Shown here piece by piece: positions 42,301-53,685 of a DNA stretch of 64,000 nucleotides (position 1 is the stretch's first letter; every line of letters begins with the position of its first letter). The position numbers were made by a program, and so were the translations under genes. Source of the stretch: Sodalinema lacuna_A (lineage in GTDB: Bacteria > Cyanobacteriota > Cyanobacteriia > Cyanobacteriales > Geitlerinemataceae). The DNA is taken from assembly GCA_900149785.2 (NCBI GenBank), contig FSSI02000012.1, forward strand, positions 1 through 64,000. The letters are read 5' to 3'. The notes beneath the pieces were generated by a model. That model ran no database searches and was not told the DNA's origin. It was given only the letters and a program-made list of their open reading frames with translations.

Positions 42301-43471
42301 CTTCGCCGTGGCGGGTCCGGTAGGGACGCGCGGTGAGGTCTTTGCCGTAACGTGCGGTTCCGTCGAAGGGGGCTTTGGCGGGTCGGGCGACTTCCCCGGT
42401 GAAGACTCCGCCGGTGTGGAACGTCCGCATGGTGAGCTGGGTTCCGGGTTCGCCGATACTTTGGGCGGCGATAATGCCCACGGCTTCACCCAGGTCCACC
42501 AGTTCGGCGTGGGCCAAACTCCAGCCGTAGCAATGTTGACAGACGCTACGGGCTGATTCACAGGTCAGGGGCGATCGCACCCGCACTTCGTTGAGACCAG
42601 CGGCGACAATCGCATCGGCCAGTTCCTGACACATCACCTGATTACGTCGAGATTCAACGACCTCTTCGCAATTTTCATGGCGATTGTGAATGGAGACGGA
42701 GATCAGTTCCCCGGTTTTCGGGTGATGGACATCTTCGGCCAAAACGCGACCCAAAAGACGGGTTTCGAGGGGAATCGAGACTCGTTCCCCGCTACGCATA
42801 CTTTGCAGAGGAATGCTGCGCTGGGTTCCACAGTCGAGTTCCCGGACGATGGTATCCTGAGACACGTCCACGAGACGACGGGTGAGATACCCTGAGTCAG
42901 CGGTCCGCAGGGCGGTATCGACGAGACCTTTACGCGCCCCGTAGGAGGAAATAATATACTCGGTGACGGTCAGACCTTCGCGGAAGTTGGTTTTAATGGG
43001 TAAGTCGATGATTTCCCCTTGTGGGTTAGCCATCAAGCCCCGCATTCCCACCAACTGACGTACCTGGGAGATATTCCCCCGCGCCCCAGAGAAGGCCATC
43101 ATATAAACGGAGTTGAGGGGGTCACTTTGTTTGAAGTTGGTGACCACGTCATCTTTGAGTTCTTCGCTGGTGGTACTCCAGGTGTCAATCACTTTCTGGA
43201 AACGCTCCACCTCAGTGATTTCCCCTCGGGTATAACGAGCCTCCGTGACATCAATTTCTTGTTGGGCGGTGGCCAGCAATTGTGGCTTGGAGGGCGGAAT
43301 TTGCAAGTCCTCGATGCTGATGGACACCCCAGCTCGGGTGGCATAGCGAAAGCCCAAGTCCTTGAGGTGGTCGGCAATTTGGGCGGTTTTTGCGGTTCCA
43401 TGATAGCTGAAGGCCCAAGCAATCAGGGAGCGCAGTTGTTTTTTGTCGACGACTCGATTGTAAAAGAGCAT
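39326..43471 (-). CDS. rpoC2: DNA-directed RNA polymerase subunit beta'' (RpoC2)
   Basis: A 1381-aa protein corresponding to the C-terminal half of bacterial beta', split off in cyanobacteria and plastids. It starts with MLFYNRVVDKKQLRSLIAW, has the trigger-loop region (NPQGEIIDLPIKTNFREGLTV-type, GARKGLVDTALRTADSGYL), the zinc-binding Cys cluster region CQHCYG, and the bridge to the conserved EPGTQLTMRTFHTGG. A large lineage-specific insert (the sandwich-barrel hybrid motifs) fills the middle. The last 70 residues are almost all Asp/Glu/Ser. Third gene of the rpoB operon. Confidence 0.98.
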   Translation of the reverse strand: MLFYNRVVDKKQLRSLIAWAFSYHGTAKTAQIADHLKDLGFRYATRAGVSISIEDLQIPPSKPQLLATAQQEIDVTEARYTRGEITEVERFQKVIDTWSTTSEELKDDVVTNFKQSDPLNSVYMMAFSGARGNISQVRQLVGMRGLMANPQGEIIDLPIKTNFREGLTVTEYIISSYGARKGLVDTALRTADSGYLTRRLVDVSQDTIVRELDCGTQRSIPLQSMRSGERVSIPLETRLLGRVLAEDVHHPKTGELISVSIHNRHENCEEVVESRRNQVMCQELADAIVAAGLNEVRVRSPLTCESARSVCQHCYGWSLAHAELVDLGEAVGIIAAQSIGEPGTQLTMRTFHTGGVFTGEVARPAKAPFDGTARYGKDLTARPYRTRHGEEAYMVEQAGDLVIEPTGKGKRHSIFLPQGSTLIIRDGDSVSADEFIAEVPIGNARTRKNTEKATKDVATDIGGEVKYAGVIPEEKKDRQGNTTIIAARGGLMWVLKGEVYNLPPGATPVVKNGHSVTAGDVLAVTETPSETGGIVRIPQEDLPSPEDAGESSLAPAPTIPKEVDIITASVRLDSAKVTTVTSQGRDHYIVSTQQGQEFTLTATPGTKVRNGQVVAELIDDTYKTHTGGILKYGDIEVAKRGKGSKAGYEITKGGTMIWIPEETHEINKDISLLEVEDGDFVEAGTEVVKDIYCQNSGIVEVVQKNDILREISIKAGDFHLLDLSSNDKLSVPEQSLVHPGQEVAPGLVAESLCFVESVTTPEGTGVLLRPVEEFQVPDTPSVPSQQPAEGQENAFPIALRPVQRMLPFKDGERIKSVEGQELIRTQLILDIGSDARHLEADIELVPDEEDDEAMRLQLVVVESLTVRRENTNVDPLFTSTTSTRLLVQDGDQIEPGSVVARTEIACRNPGMVRGIREGTEATRRVLIVSKEDRFSLNLGDAEPQVKEGDLLVSGATIAEGVTLEESGQVVEIHDNEIVLRHARPYRVSPGAILHVDDGSLVQRGDNLVLLVFERAKTGDIIQGLPRIEELLEARKPKEACVLNRRPGTAQVIYEDDDSVEIRVVEDDGTVSEYRTLSGHNVLVVDGQRVDVAEPLTDGPSNPHEILECWFDYLAPSGTYEAALTGFSNVQTFLVNEVQSVYQSQGVDISDKHIEVIVRQMTSKVKIDDGGDTTMLPGELIELRQVEQVNEAMSITGGAPAQYTPMLLGITKASLNTDSFISAASFQETTRVLTEAAIEGKSDWLRGLKENVIIGRLIPAGTGFNAYEELNFSAPDADINEINSVVNGVDDESKIQDVVLDDRTARAYNLTGSVSDESAILPDGDDGSTAILDDGDLDESDDSEEDEFEPDGFDDDDDDEDFDPDAFDDDDSDDEDDDDPTA

Positions 43472-43516
43472 AGTCTCTCAACGTTGACGGGTTTAATAGG
43501 GAGGAGGATGAGATAA

Positions 43517-43542
43517 CCAGAGGGGCGCGATCGCCCCCCTGG
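43517..43542. promoter_or_regulatory. HIP1-centred hairpin in the rpoC1-rpoC2 spacer
   Basis: CCAG-A-GGGGCG, a CGAT loop and CGCCCC-C-CTGG pair as a strong stem around a GCGATCGC core. It lies between rpoC1 (stop 43555) and rpoC2 (start 43471). It may affect RNA processing or translation rate; nothing in the sequence proves it. Confidence 0.5.
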
Positions 43543-43554
43543 GGAGAACGGTCT

Positions 43555-45429
43555 CTAGGCTAGAGCTTCTCGGATGGCTTGGTTATAAATAACCCGGCCT
43601 GGGGTGGTATAGACATATTGGGCGATGAGTTTTCCATCGGCATCGAAGCGTTTACGGCTGTACTGGTAACGTTTCACAACGCTGCCATCGTCGAGGGTTT
43701 GTTCATCAATCAGGGGGTCGTCGCCTCCAGTGACGACATTGTCATCGGGGCCGAGACGCACCCAGACGTATTTATGCAGGTGAACTAATCCCCGTTCATG
43801 GGCAATAATCAGATCCTCAGGGTTCGCAAAGGTCTGTTCGTTCTTATCTTGAACCGTGGGGTTCTCAGCGGTGAGGTAGTAGCAGCCCAAGACCATATCC
43901 TGACTCGGCGTCACAATGGGCTGTCCGGTGGCGGGGGAGAGGATATTATTGCAAGCCAACATCAGCAATCGCGCTTCCGCTTGGGCTTCGAGGGATAGGG
44001 GAACGTGAACCGCCATTTGGTCCCCGTCAAAGTCAGCGTTAAAGGCCGGACAGACGAGAGGGTGCAGTTGGATGGCGCGACCATCGACTAGAATCGGCTC
44101 AAAGGCTTGAATCCCCAGACGGTGAAGGGTCGGCGCACGGTTGAGCATGACGGGGTGGCCTTCGATGACTTCTTCGAGGACATCCCAGATATTGGGATCG
44201 TTGCGAGAAATCAGTTTTTTGGCGGCTTTGATGTTGTTGACAATACCTTGACGAATCAGGCGGTGAATCACGAAGGGTTGGAACAATTCGATCGCCATCT
44301 CCCGAGGTAAGCCACATTGGTGGATTTCCAACTTAGGACCCACGACAATCACACTCCGTCCCGAGTAGTCCACCCGTTTTCCGAGCAAGTTCTGACGGAA
44401 GCGACCCTGTTTCCCTTCAATGATATCGCTGAGGGACTTCAGGGGGCGATTATTCGCACCCACCACCGTACGTCCCCGCCGTCCGTTGTCAATCAGGGCA
44501 TCCACGGCTTCTTGCAACATCCGTTTTTCGTTACGGATGATAATTTCCGGGGCCAAAATCTCCTGTAAGCGAGCCAGCCGGTTATTGCGGTTAATAACCC
44601 GACGATAGAGGTCATTGAGGTCACTGGTGGCGAAGCGTCCACCATCGAGCTGCACCATCGGGCGCAAATCGGGGGGAATCACGGGAATCGCATCGAGGAC
44701 CATCCATTCAGGACGAGCGCCGGTAGCGATGAAGTTATCAATCACCCGTAGCCGTTTGATGAGTTTGGCCCGTTTTTGCCCTTTGGAGTTGGAAATATCT
44801 TCCCGCAGCTTCTCAGCGACTACTTCGAGTTCCATATCCGCGAGTAGCTGCTGGATGGCTTCAGCCCCAATCCCCACTTCAATCCCTTCGAGTTGGGAGT
44901 CCTCGTCATACAGCTGTTCCTCGATTTCCATCCATTGGTCTTCGAGAAGTAGTTGTTTGTAGGCCAAGTTATCCGCGTTGCCGGGATTCAGGACCACATA
45001 GGCGTTGAAATAGACGATTTGCTCCACATCTCGCAGGGGCATATCCAGCAAGATGGCCATGTAACTGGGAATCCCTTTGAGATACCAGACATGGGTCACC
45101 GGGGCCGCCAGTTTGATATAGCCCATGCGGTGACGACGGACGCGGGATTCGGTGACTTCTACGCCACAGCGTTCGCAGACAATACCACGGTGACGCACTC
45201 GTTTATATTTGCCGCAGTGACATTCCCAGTCCTTGGCGGGGCCGAAAATGCGCTCACAGAATAAGCCGTCCATTTCCGGCTTCAGGGTGCGGTAGTTGAT
45301 GGTTTCAGGTTTGGTGACTTCACCGACGACCTGGCCGTTGGGAAGGGTCCGTTCTCCCCAACCCCGAATCCGCTCCGGGGAGGCGATGGCGATTTTGACG
45401 TAATCAAAGCGCTGTTCGACTTTTGGCAT
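43555..45429 (-). CDS. rpoC1: DNA-directed RNA polymerase subunit gamma (RpoC1)
   Basis: A 624-aa protein equal to the N-terminal half of beta'. The zinc finger CHCGKYKRVRHRGIVCERCG, the clamp and rudder regions, and the catalytic NADFDGDQMAVH (Mg2+ ligands) are present, with GRRGRTVVGANNRPLKSLSD and GKQGRFRQNLLGKRVDYSGRS-like regions before it. Its length matches other cyanobacteria. Middle gene of the rpoB-rpoC1-rpoC2 operon, with a 125-base spacer after rpoB and an 83-base spacer before rpoC2. Confidence 0.99.
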   Translation of the reverse strand: MPKVEQRFDYVKIAIASPERIRGWGERTLPNGQVVGEVTKPETINYRTLKPEMDGLFCERIFGPAKDWECHCGKYKRVRHRGIVCERCGVEVTESRVRRHRMGYIKLAAPVTHVWYLKGIPSYMAILLDMPLRDVEQIVYFNAYVVLNPGNADNLAYKQLLLEDQWMEIEEQLYDEDSQLEGIEVGIGAEAIQQLLADMELEVVAEKLREDISNSKGQKRAKLIKRLRVIDNFIATGARPEWMVLDAIPVIPPDLRPMVQLDGGRFATSDLNDLYRRVINRNNRLARLQEILAPEIIIRNEKRMLQEAVDALIDNGRRGRTVVGANNRPLKSLSDIIEGKQGRFRQNLLGKRVDYSGRSVIVVGPKLEIHQCGLPREMAIELFQPFVIHRLIRQGIVNNIKAAKKLISRNDPNIWDVLEEVIEGHPVMLNRAPTLHRLGIQAFEPILVDGRAIQLHPLVCPAFNADFDGDQMAVHVPLSLEAQAEARLLMLACNNILSPATGQPIVTPSQDMVLGCYYLTAENPTVQDKNEQTFANPEDLIIAHERGLVHLHKYVWVRLGPDDNVVTGGDDPLIDEQTLDDGSVVKRYQYSRKRFDADGKLIAQYVYTTPGRVIYNQAIREALA

Positions 45430-45481
45430 CGTTTTGGGTACTCCGAAGGTTCTCTAGTCTGTGGGATGAGGGGGATATAGA

Positions 45482-45532
45482 CCTCCGCTGACCTGGTGAA
45501 GTCCCGAAACAGGGGACTGAGGACAGCGGAGG
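45482..45532 (-). promoter_or_regulatory. Long hairpin in the rpoB-rpoC1 spacer
   Basis: CCTCCGCTG (45482-45490) pairs with CAGCGGAGG (45524-45532). Inside it AGTCCC (45500-45505) pairs with GGGACT (45513-45518). The structure lies wholly between the rpoB stop and rpoC1 start and could be an RNase or attenuation site that sets subunit balance. There is no U-run. Confidence 0.55.
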
Positions 45533-45554
45533 GGGGTCAGGGGTTACACGAGGA

Positions 45555-48884
<3,330 letters not shown>

Positions 48885-48974
48885 TCGTCTTCTTTGTCGG
48901 ACTGTTGGGATGCGCTAAAGACGTGGATCGTTGACCGAGGTCTACCGGGTTAGGCGCAGGGCTACACGGCAAAT

Positions 48975-48999
48975 CGAGGTTTCAGTGTTTGAAACCTCG
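48975..48999. promoter_or_regulatory. 10-bp hairpin in the rpoB leader (tatD-rpoB spacer)
   Basis: CGAGGTTTCA (48975-48984) and TGAAACCTCG (48990-48999) form a perfect stem with a 5-base loop, about 90 bases upstream of the rpoB start in a 300-base spacer. It may end tatD transcripts or act as an attenuator in the rpoB leader. The spacer contains no believable gene; frames at 49007-49247 on both strands are low-quality shadows. Confidence 0.6.
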
Positions 49000-49184
49000 G
49001 TCAATGTTAAAGACAGGCTTGTGAGCATCGCCTGAGTGAGCGGGTTGTGGGTCGGTCGGGGGTGGGATTCCGACGGACGCTCGCTGGGATGATGGACGAT
49101 TCGGGTAAAGTCCAGATCTTGGCATTCGTTTCGGAGTCTGCGGTTGCGCGGGCGGGGTTTGCGATCACGGCGATCTCGAGGCGT

Positions 49185-49973
49185 TTAAACCTCAACCGGT
49201 GTGAGACCAAAGCAGGCGATCGCATTCTGCCGAGTTTGGTCTGCTAGGTCAGCGAAGGATACACCCCGCAGTTGGGCCAGGGTTTCGGCAACGTAGCGCA
49301 CGAAGGCGGGTTCGTTGCGTTTGCCCCGTTTGGGGACGGGGGCGAGAAAGGGACAGTCGGTTTCAATTAAAAGGCGATCATCGGGGACGAGCTGGGCGGA
49401 TGCTTGCAAGGTTTGGGCATTTTTAAAGGTGACGATACCACTAAAACTAATATAAAACCCCAAATCCAGAAACGCTTGGGTTTCTGCGGGGGTTCCGGCC
49501 CAGCAATGCATGACCCCTCGGGGCTGACCGCCGCGATCGCGAAAGTCCTGTAACTGCTCCACGAGAGCGCCAGCAGCGTCCCGACAATGGATAATCACAG
49601 GCAGATCAAGAGCCTCAGCGATGTCAAGTTGTCCCCGCAGGGCAGCATATTGCTCGGGCCGGTTGTCGGCTTTGAAAAAATCTAGCCCCGTTTCACCGAT
49701 CGCCACTACCCGCGTCTCGTCTTGAGCTAAACGGGTAATCTCTTGGCCGAGATCGTCGGTCCAGTCCTGAGCGTCGAGGGGATGTAACCCCACGGCTAGG
49801 GACATCTCCGGCACTTGGGCGGCGATGGCCTGGGTGCGAGAAAATTCCCGAGGATGGACGCATGAATGAACCAAGTGGCTCACCCCGGCGGCTCGCCAGC
49901 GATCGCGAACTTGCTCGAAGTCCGCCTCGAAACGGTCAAAGTTGACGTGAACGTGGGTGTCAATAAGCGTCAT
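49185..49973 (-). CDS. tatD: TatD family hydrolase (3'-5' exonuclease)
   Basis: A 262-aa TIM-barrel metal hydrolase: THVHVNF at the N-terminus (HxH), AIGETGLDFFK (Glu), PVIIHCRDAAGALVEQL (His), GVMHCWAGTP and LLIETDCPFLAPVPKRG (catalytic Asp). TatD enzymes cut single-stranded DNA and RNA from the 3' end and help DNA repair and RNA turnover. It lies 33 bases after rpsT in the same direction, which is the usual cyanobacterial order before rpoB. Confidence 0.97.
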   Translation of the reverse strand: MTLIDTHVHVNFDRFEADFEQVRDRWRAAGVSHLVHSCVHPREFSRTQAIAAQVPEMSLAVGLHPLDAQDWTDDLGQEITRLAQDETRVVAIGETGLDFFKADNRPEQYAALRGQLDIAEALDLPVIIHCRDAAGALVEQLQDFRDRGGQPRGVMHCWAGTPAETQAFLDLGFYISFSGIVTFKNAQTLQASAQLVPDDRLLIETDCPFLAPVPKRGKRNEPAFVRYVAETLAQLRGVSFADLADQTRQNAIACFGLTPVEV

Positions 49974-50005
49974 GCGATCGGCTCAATGGTCGTCGGCCGC
50001 GCGAA

Positions 50006-50302
50006 TTAGGCTGCGGCGGTGTCTTGTGGTTTGAGGGCTTTAGCCAGACGCGCTTTCTTGCGGGCGCCGGTGTTGCTGTGCAGTACGCCTCGTTTGACGG
50101 CTTTGTCAATTTTGCTATAGGCCAGGTTCATATGCTGTTGAACCTCCTCTAAGGCCTCGGGACTTGGGTTACTTTGGTAGGCCTCGACGGCTGTAAAGTA
50201 CTTCTTCATCAGCGTGCGGATGGCTGACTTATGAGATTTATTGCGTAAGCGGTTGCGCTCGTTGACTTGAATGCGTTTGATTGCAGACTTAATGTTTGCC
50301 AC
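50006..50302 (-). CDS. rpsT: 30S ribosomal protein S20
   Basis: A 98-aa basic protein beginning MANIKSAIKRIQVNERNRLRN, typical of S20, with three long helices and the C-terminal HSNTGARKKARLAKAL. It binds 16S rRNA early in 30S assembly. It is divergent from hisD with about 240 bases between them, which must hold both promoters. It is followed by tatD and the rpo genes. Confidence 0.99.
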   Translation of the reverse strand: MANIKSAIKRIQVNERNRLRNKSHKSAIRTLMKKYFTAVEAYQSNPSPEALEEVQQHMNLAYSKIDKAVKRGVLHSNTGARKKARLAKALKPQDTAAA

Positions 50303-50545
50303 CGATTAACTCCCCTATGTAGATCAATTCTGTTTACGTTTACTTTGGCTGTTCTTACCAGACATACTAATATAGCATCTCATTTGTGAGAAGTCGCGCT
50401 TTCTGAAAAAATCCGCGCTAAGCTGATAGGGTAATCAGTCTAAGTTGGGTTGCTCCCTCTGGCTCCGAGGCGGGCGATCGCATCCAGGCTATCCTGGCGA
50501 CTTCACTTTGGGGCAGACACGCGCGGAGGCATTCTGTAACATCCC

Positions 50546-51874
50546 ATGCTGCGAATCATCACTCAGCGATCTGAAGCCGAGTCCGAGTTACGGCGAATCA
50601 TGAACCGCACCCAGTCCGATGGGGTGCTAGAACAAGAAGCGAGCGTGCGAAGGATTGTCGACACGGTTCGCCAACAGGGGGATGCGGCCTTACTACGCTA
50701 CACCCAAGAGTTTGATGGTCAATCCTTGACCCGTGGTCAATTGCGAGTCACGGGTTCAGAACTCGATGCGGCGTATCAACAAATTCCCAAACGGCTCTTG
50801 GATGCGATTCAACTGGCCGTGAAACAGGTTGAAGCCTTCCATCGTCAGCGGGTTCCCAAAAGTTGGGTTGATTTTAGCAAGGATGGCGTTGTCCTCGGGA
50901 AACGCTACACGCCGGTCGATCGCGCGGGACTCTATGTTCCTGGGGGTCGCGGTGCTTATCCCAGTACGGCGATTATGAATGCAGTTCCGGCCAAAGTGGC
51001 GGGGGTTGAGGGGATTGTCATGGTCACGCCGCCGGGGGATGATTTACGGATTGACCCGGCGGTGTTGGTGGCGGCCCAGGAAGCGGGAGTGCAAGAGATT
51101 TATCGGGTTGGGGGTGCGCAGGCGATCGCGGCCTTGGCCTACGGAACCAATACGATCGCTCCGGTGGATGTGATCACCGGCCCCGGAAATATCTATGTCA
51201 CCCTGGCTAAGAAAATGGTCTTTGGAACTGTGGGGATTGATTCGTTAGCCGGGCCGTCGGAAGTGTTGGTGATTGCCGATAGTCAGGCGGACCCGAGTCA
51301 CGTGGCGGCGGACTTACTGGCTCAAGCCGAACATGATCCGATGGCGGCGGCGATTCTGCTGACGCCGGATTCGGCTCTGGCCCGTCAGGTGGTGGCTGAG
51401 GTCGAGGCCCAGTTGAGCGACCATCCGCGACGGTTGTGGACTGAGAAGGCGATCGCCCATTATGGATTGGTGGTGGTGGTGGATTCCCTGGCCGAAGCCG
51501 CTGACCTCTCGAATCAGTTTGCCCCAGAACACCTGGAACTCGAAATCGCCGATCCCTGGGATTTGGTACCGCAGATTCGTCATGCGGGGGCGATTTTCCT
51601 GGGCTATTCGACCCCAGAAGCCGTCGGCGATTACTTGGCCGGCCCCAACCATACCCTACCCACCTCCGGCGCCGCTCGTTACGCCTCAGCCCTGGGTACG
51701 GAAACCTTTATGAAGCATTCGAGTCTGATTGAATACTCTCCGTCAGCCTTGCAAACGATGAGCCAGGCGATTCAAACCCTCGCTGAGGCGGAAGGCTTAC
51801 ATTCTCACCGGGAGTCGGTTCGGTTACGAACTCAGTTTAAGACGCAGACTCCCCCAGATTCCCCAGAGTCTTAA
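50546..51874 (+). CDS. hisD: Histidinol dehydrogenase
   Basis: A 442-aa enzyme with GKRYTPVDRAGLYVPGGRGAYPST, IYRVGGAQAIAALAYGT, DVITGPGNIYVTLAKK, GPSEVLVIAD and the zinc/catalytic stretch QFAPEHLEL, then TSGAARYASALG. It oxidises L-histidinol to histidine in two NAD+-dependent steps, the last of histidine biosynthesis. Length is normal. It is transcribed away from rpsT. GGAGG lies 15 bases before the ATG, a rather distant ribosome site. Confidence 0.99.
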   Translation: MLRIITQRSEAESELRRIMNRTQSDGVLEQEASVRRIVDTVRQQGDAALLRYTQEFDGQSLTRGQLRVTGSELDAAYQQIPKRLLDAIQLAVKQVEAFHRQRVPKSWVDFSKDGVVLGKRYTPVDRAGLYVPGGRGAYPSTAIMNAVPAKVAGVEGIVMVTPPGDDLRIDPAVLVAAQEAGVQEIYRVGGAQAIAALAYGTNTIAPVDVITGPGNIYVTLAKKMVFGTVGIDSLAGPSEVLVIADSQADPSHVAADLLAQAEHDPMAAAILLTPDSALARQVVAEVEAQLSDHPRRLWTEKAIAHYGLVVVVDSLAEAADLSNQFAPEHLELEIADPWDLVPQIRHAGAIFLGYSTPEAVGDYLAGPNHTLPTSGAARYASALGTETFMKHSSLIEYSPSALQTMSQAIQTLAEAEGLHSHRESVRLRTQFKTQTPPDSPES

Positions 51875-51992
51875 GTTCACCCCGTCTGGTTTTGGTTGTA
51901 TTTTTTGTCAGACCAATTAGGACGTTGCATTGAGCTAAAACAACTACAATAAAAAGACTTTAGGATTTCCAGCCGTTTATTGTTAAGTGTCC

Positions 51993-52670
51993 ATGGTGCG
52001 CTATCTCTTCGGGCTGCTTCAACGTCCACTACTGACTCTGGCCACTCTGGCGGGACAGCTCGCGCTCACCCCAGCGTTGGCCGAGGGACATGAGGAGCTG
52101 ACCACCTACGAGTATTATGTCCATCGCTGTCAGAAGGGGAGCGATCGCGAGGCGGTGGTGGCCTGTGAGAAGGCCTTGGCCCTGCGGCCCGATGATGTCA
52201 GCACTTGGACGAATTTGGGGGTGCGTCTGGGGAATTTGGGGGACTATGAGGCGGCGCTGGCGGCCCATAATCGGGCGCTGAGACTGCGTCCGAGGTACGC
52301 GCTGGCCTTGCTCAATCGTTGTGCCGATCAGATTGCTTTAGGGCGCTGGATTGAGGCGGTTTCGTCCTGTGAGAGTGCGTTAGAGGGAGATGGGCGCTGG
52401 GGGGAGTTGAGCGCGGCGATCGCTTGGTATAATTTGGGCCTGGCTCAACAGGGTCTCGATCGCTATCCCCAGTCTCGTGAGGCTCTCATGGAGGCGATCG
52501 CCTTAGATCCCGAACAGGCCGCCGCCTGGAATCGTCTGGGCTATGCCTGGGAGCGCTTGGGGGACTATGATGAGGCCCTAGAGGCCTATCGTCGCGCCGT
52601 GGAACTGGCCCCAACAACACCGAGGTACCGCGAGGATCTCAACCTCGTACAACGGCGTTTGCGGTTTTAA
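51993..52670 (+). CDS. Secreted/periplasmic TPR protein
   Basis: From the ATG at 51993 about 225 aa: a Sec signal peptide (LLTLATLAGQLALTPALA, cleavage after ALA) followed by TPR units such as VSTWTNLGVRLGNLGDYEAALAAHNRALRLRP and AAAWNRLGYAWERLGDYDEALEAYRRAVEL. It should act as a protein-binding adaptor in the periplasm or thylakoid lumen. Partner unknown. A GTG six bases upstream is possible. It lies about 115 bases after hisD. Confidence 0.85.
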   Translation: MVRYLFGLLQRPLLTLATLAGQLALTPALAEGHEELTTYEYYVHRCQKGSDREAVVACEKALALRPDDVSTWTNLGVRLGNLGDYEAALAAHNRALRLRPRYALALLNRCADQIALGRWIEAVSSCESALEGDGRWGELSAAIAWYNLGLAQQGLDRYPQSREALMEAIALDPEQAAAWNRLGYAWERLGDYDEALEAYRRAVELAPTTPRYREDLNLVQRRLRF

Positions 52671-52891
52671 GGTGATCTGCCCATCCTCCGCGAGAGTTTA
52701 AGGGGAAATTCTAAAGGAAAGCAAAAAAAATCCCCAGCCCCGATAAACCATGTTATGGTGGTTAGAGAGATAGAAGAATTATCGGTCATAGTGTTTGTTT
52801 TTGGTATTAACTGGTTTTCTCCCGTTTAGTCTGAGCAAGCTTCACTCCGAAATCTCCATCTCTGCACGCTGTTTGATTTTGGAGACCCTCG

Positions 52892-53161
52892 ATGTCCGTT
52901 TACGTTGGAAATCTTTCTTATGAAGTCACCTCTGAGGATTTAAGTGACGTTTTCTCAGAATATGGGACGATTAAACGGATTCACGTCCCGACGGACCGTG
53001 AAACCGGTCGTATGCGGGGATTTGCATTTGTAGAAATGGAACAGGAATCCGAAGAAGCCGCCGCAATTGAAGCCCTAGATGGGGCAGAATGGATGGATCG
53101 CGTTATTCGGGTTAACCCTGCCAAACCCCGTACCGACAAACCTCGGTACAACCGCCGTTAG
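52892..53161 (+). CDS. RRM-type RNA-binding protein (Rbp)
   Basis: An 89-aa single RRM domain: RNP2 VYVGNLS at residues 3-9, RNP1 RGFAFVEM at about 43-50, and a short basic tail PRTDKPRYNRR. Cyanobacterial Rbp proteins of this size bind RNA, and several are induced by cold. A 220-base leader follows the TPR gene, with GGAG nine bases before the ATG. The next gene is rpsU, as in many cyanobacteria. No Gly-rich C-terminal tail, so it is the short type. Confidence 0.95.
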   Translation: MSVYVGNLSYEVTSEDLSDVFSEYGTIKRIHVPTDRETGRMRGFAFVEMEQESEEAAAIEALDGAEWMDRVIRVNPAKPRTDKPRYNRR

Positions 53162-53344
53162 GTTAATTTTAAGTCTTGAACGGCTAGGATCGGTGTCGTT
53201 GATGGCACGGTATACTAACACATTGTATAATTGCACTGAGTAGTTACACGGCGAATCACATCATCGATTTCTAGCCGTCAAGCCAAGGTTTCAGTCGTTT
53301 AACAGATCGTTTTATGAGAGAATCTCATAACTCGGAGGAATTAA

Positions 53345-53416
53345 ATGACAAGCCTTCGTAAGAGGAACGGGAAAGTTTCCGAGCCTCTTTTTTTTCAAAC
53401 TGTGAACTGTGAGTAG
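53345..53416 (+). CDS. Putative leader peptide upstream of rpsU
   Basis: An ATG preceded at 6 bases by GGAGG opens a 23-codon frame starting MTSLRKRNGKVSEP and ending in a TAG at 53414. The frame runs straight through the terminator hairpin at 53360-53395. The peptide is Arg/Lys-rich at the start and has no known family. Whether it is translated cannot be told from sequence; the good ribosome site is the main support. Confidence 0.4.
   Translation: MTSLRKRNGKVSEPLFFQTVNCE
53360..53395 (+). terminator. Strong intrinsic terminator between rbp and rpsU
   Basis: AAGAGG (53360-53365) pairs with CCTCTT (53384-53389); inside, CGGGAAA pairs with TTTCCG; a run of T follows to 53395. It should end rbp transcripts or work as an attenuator for rpsU. 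Confidence 0.85.
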
Positions 53417-53427
53417 AAGGGAAGTGC

Positions 53428-53628
53428 ATGACTCAAATTATCTTGGGTGATAGTGAACCCATCGAATCCGCATTACGTCGCTTCCGGCGCAAAGTCTCCC
53501 GCGCGGGACTATTTTCGGATATGAAAAAGAATCGGTGTTTTGAGACTCCAGCGGAGAAACATAAACGCAAGGAGATTGCTCGTCACCGTGAGCGTCGGCG
53601 TTTCCGTAATCGTCGGAAATCCTATTAA
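53428..53628 (+). CDS. rpsU: 30S ribosomal protein S21
   Basis: A 66-aa very basic protein: MTQIILGDSEPIESALRRF, then FSDMKKNRCFETPAEKHKRK and an Arg-rich tail, as in cyanobacterial S21. S21 sits near the 3' end of 16S rRNA and helps initiation on mRNAs. The ATG at 53428 has GAAGG/GGAAG upstream. A clear terminator follows. Confidence 0.98.
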   Translation: MTQIILGDSEPIESALRRFRRKVSRAGLFSDMKKNRCFETPAEKHKRKEIARHRERRRFRNRRKSY

Positions 53629-53636
53629 GATGACTA

Positions 53637-53670
53637 GGGGGGTAAACGAACGTTTACTCCCCTTTTTTTT
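53637..53670 (+). terminator. Intrinsic terminator of rpsU
   Basis: GGGGGG (53637-53642) then TAAACG pair with CGTTTA then CTCCCC (to 53662), a 12-bp stem with AA loop, followed by eight T residues. It also lies just before the convergent gene at 53686. Confidence 0.95.
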
Positions 53671-53685
53671 GCAGAGGTTTAGGGG

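Larger units (their letters stand above)
53226..53427 (+). promoter_or_regulatory. rpsU promoter and structured leader (candidate attenuator)
   Basis: A TATAAT at 53226-53231 would place a start near 53238. The leader then contains an 8-bp hairpin TTATGAGA/TCTCATAA (53312-53330), a Shine-Dalgarno GGAGG (53334-53338) with a short open frame, and a strong intrinsic terminator overlapping that frame before rpsU. This layout suggests transcription attenuation. No good -35 is seen. Confidence 0.5.

Noticed and set aside
49007..49247. Frames of 66 and 72 aa in the tatD-rpoB spacer
   Set aside because: They overlap on opposite strands, partly inside tatD, and have no homology features.
49185..49973. 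tatD with the QueC-like gene as parts of a Qat system
   Set aside because: They are 39 kb apart and tatD sits in its conserved rpsT-rpoB position.
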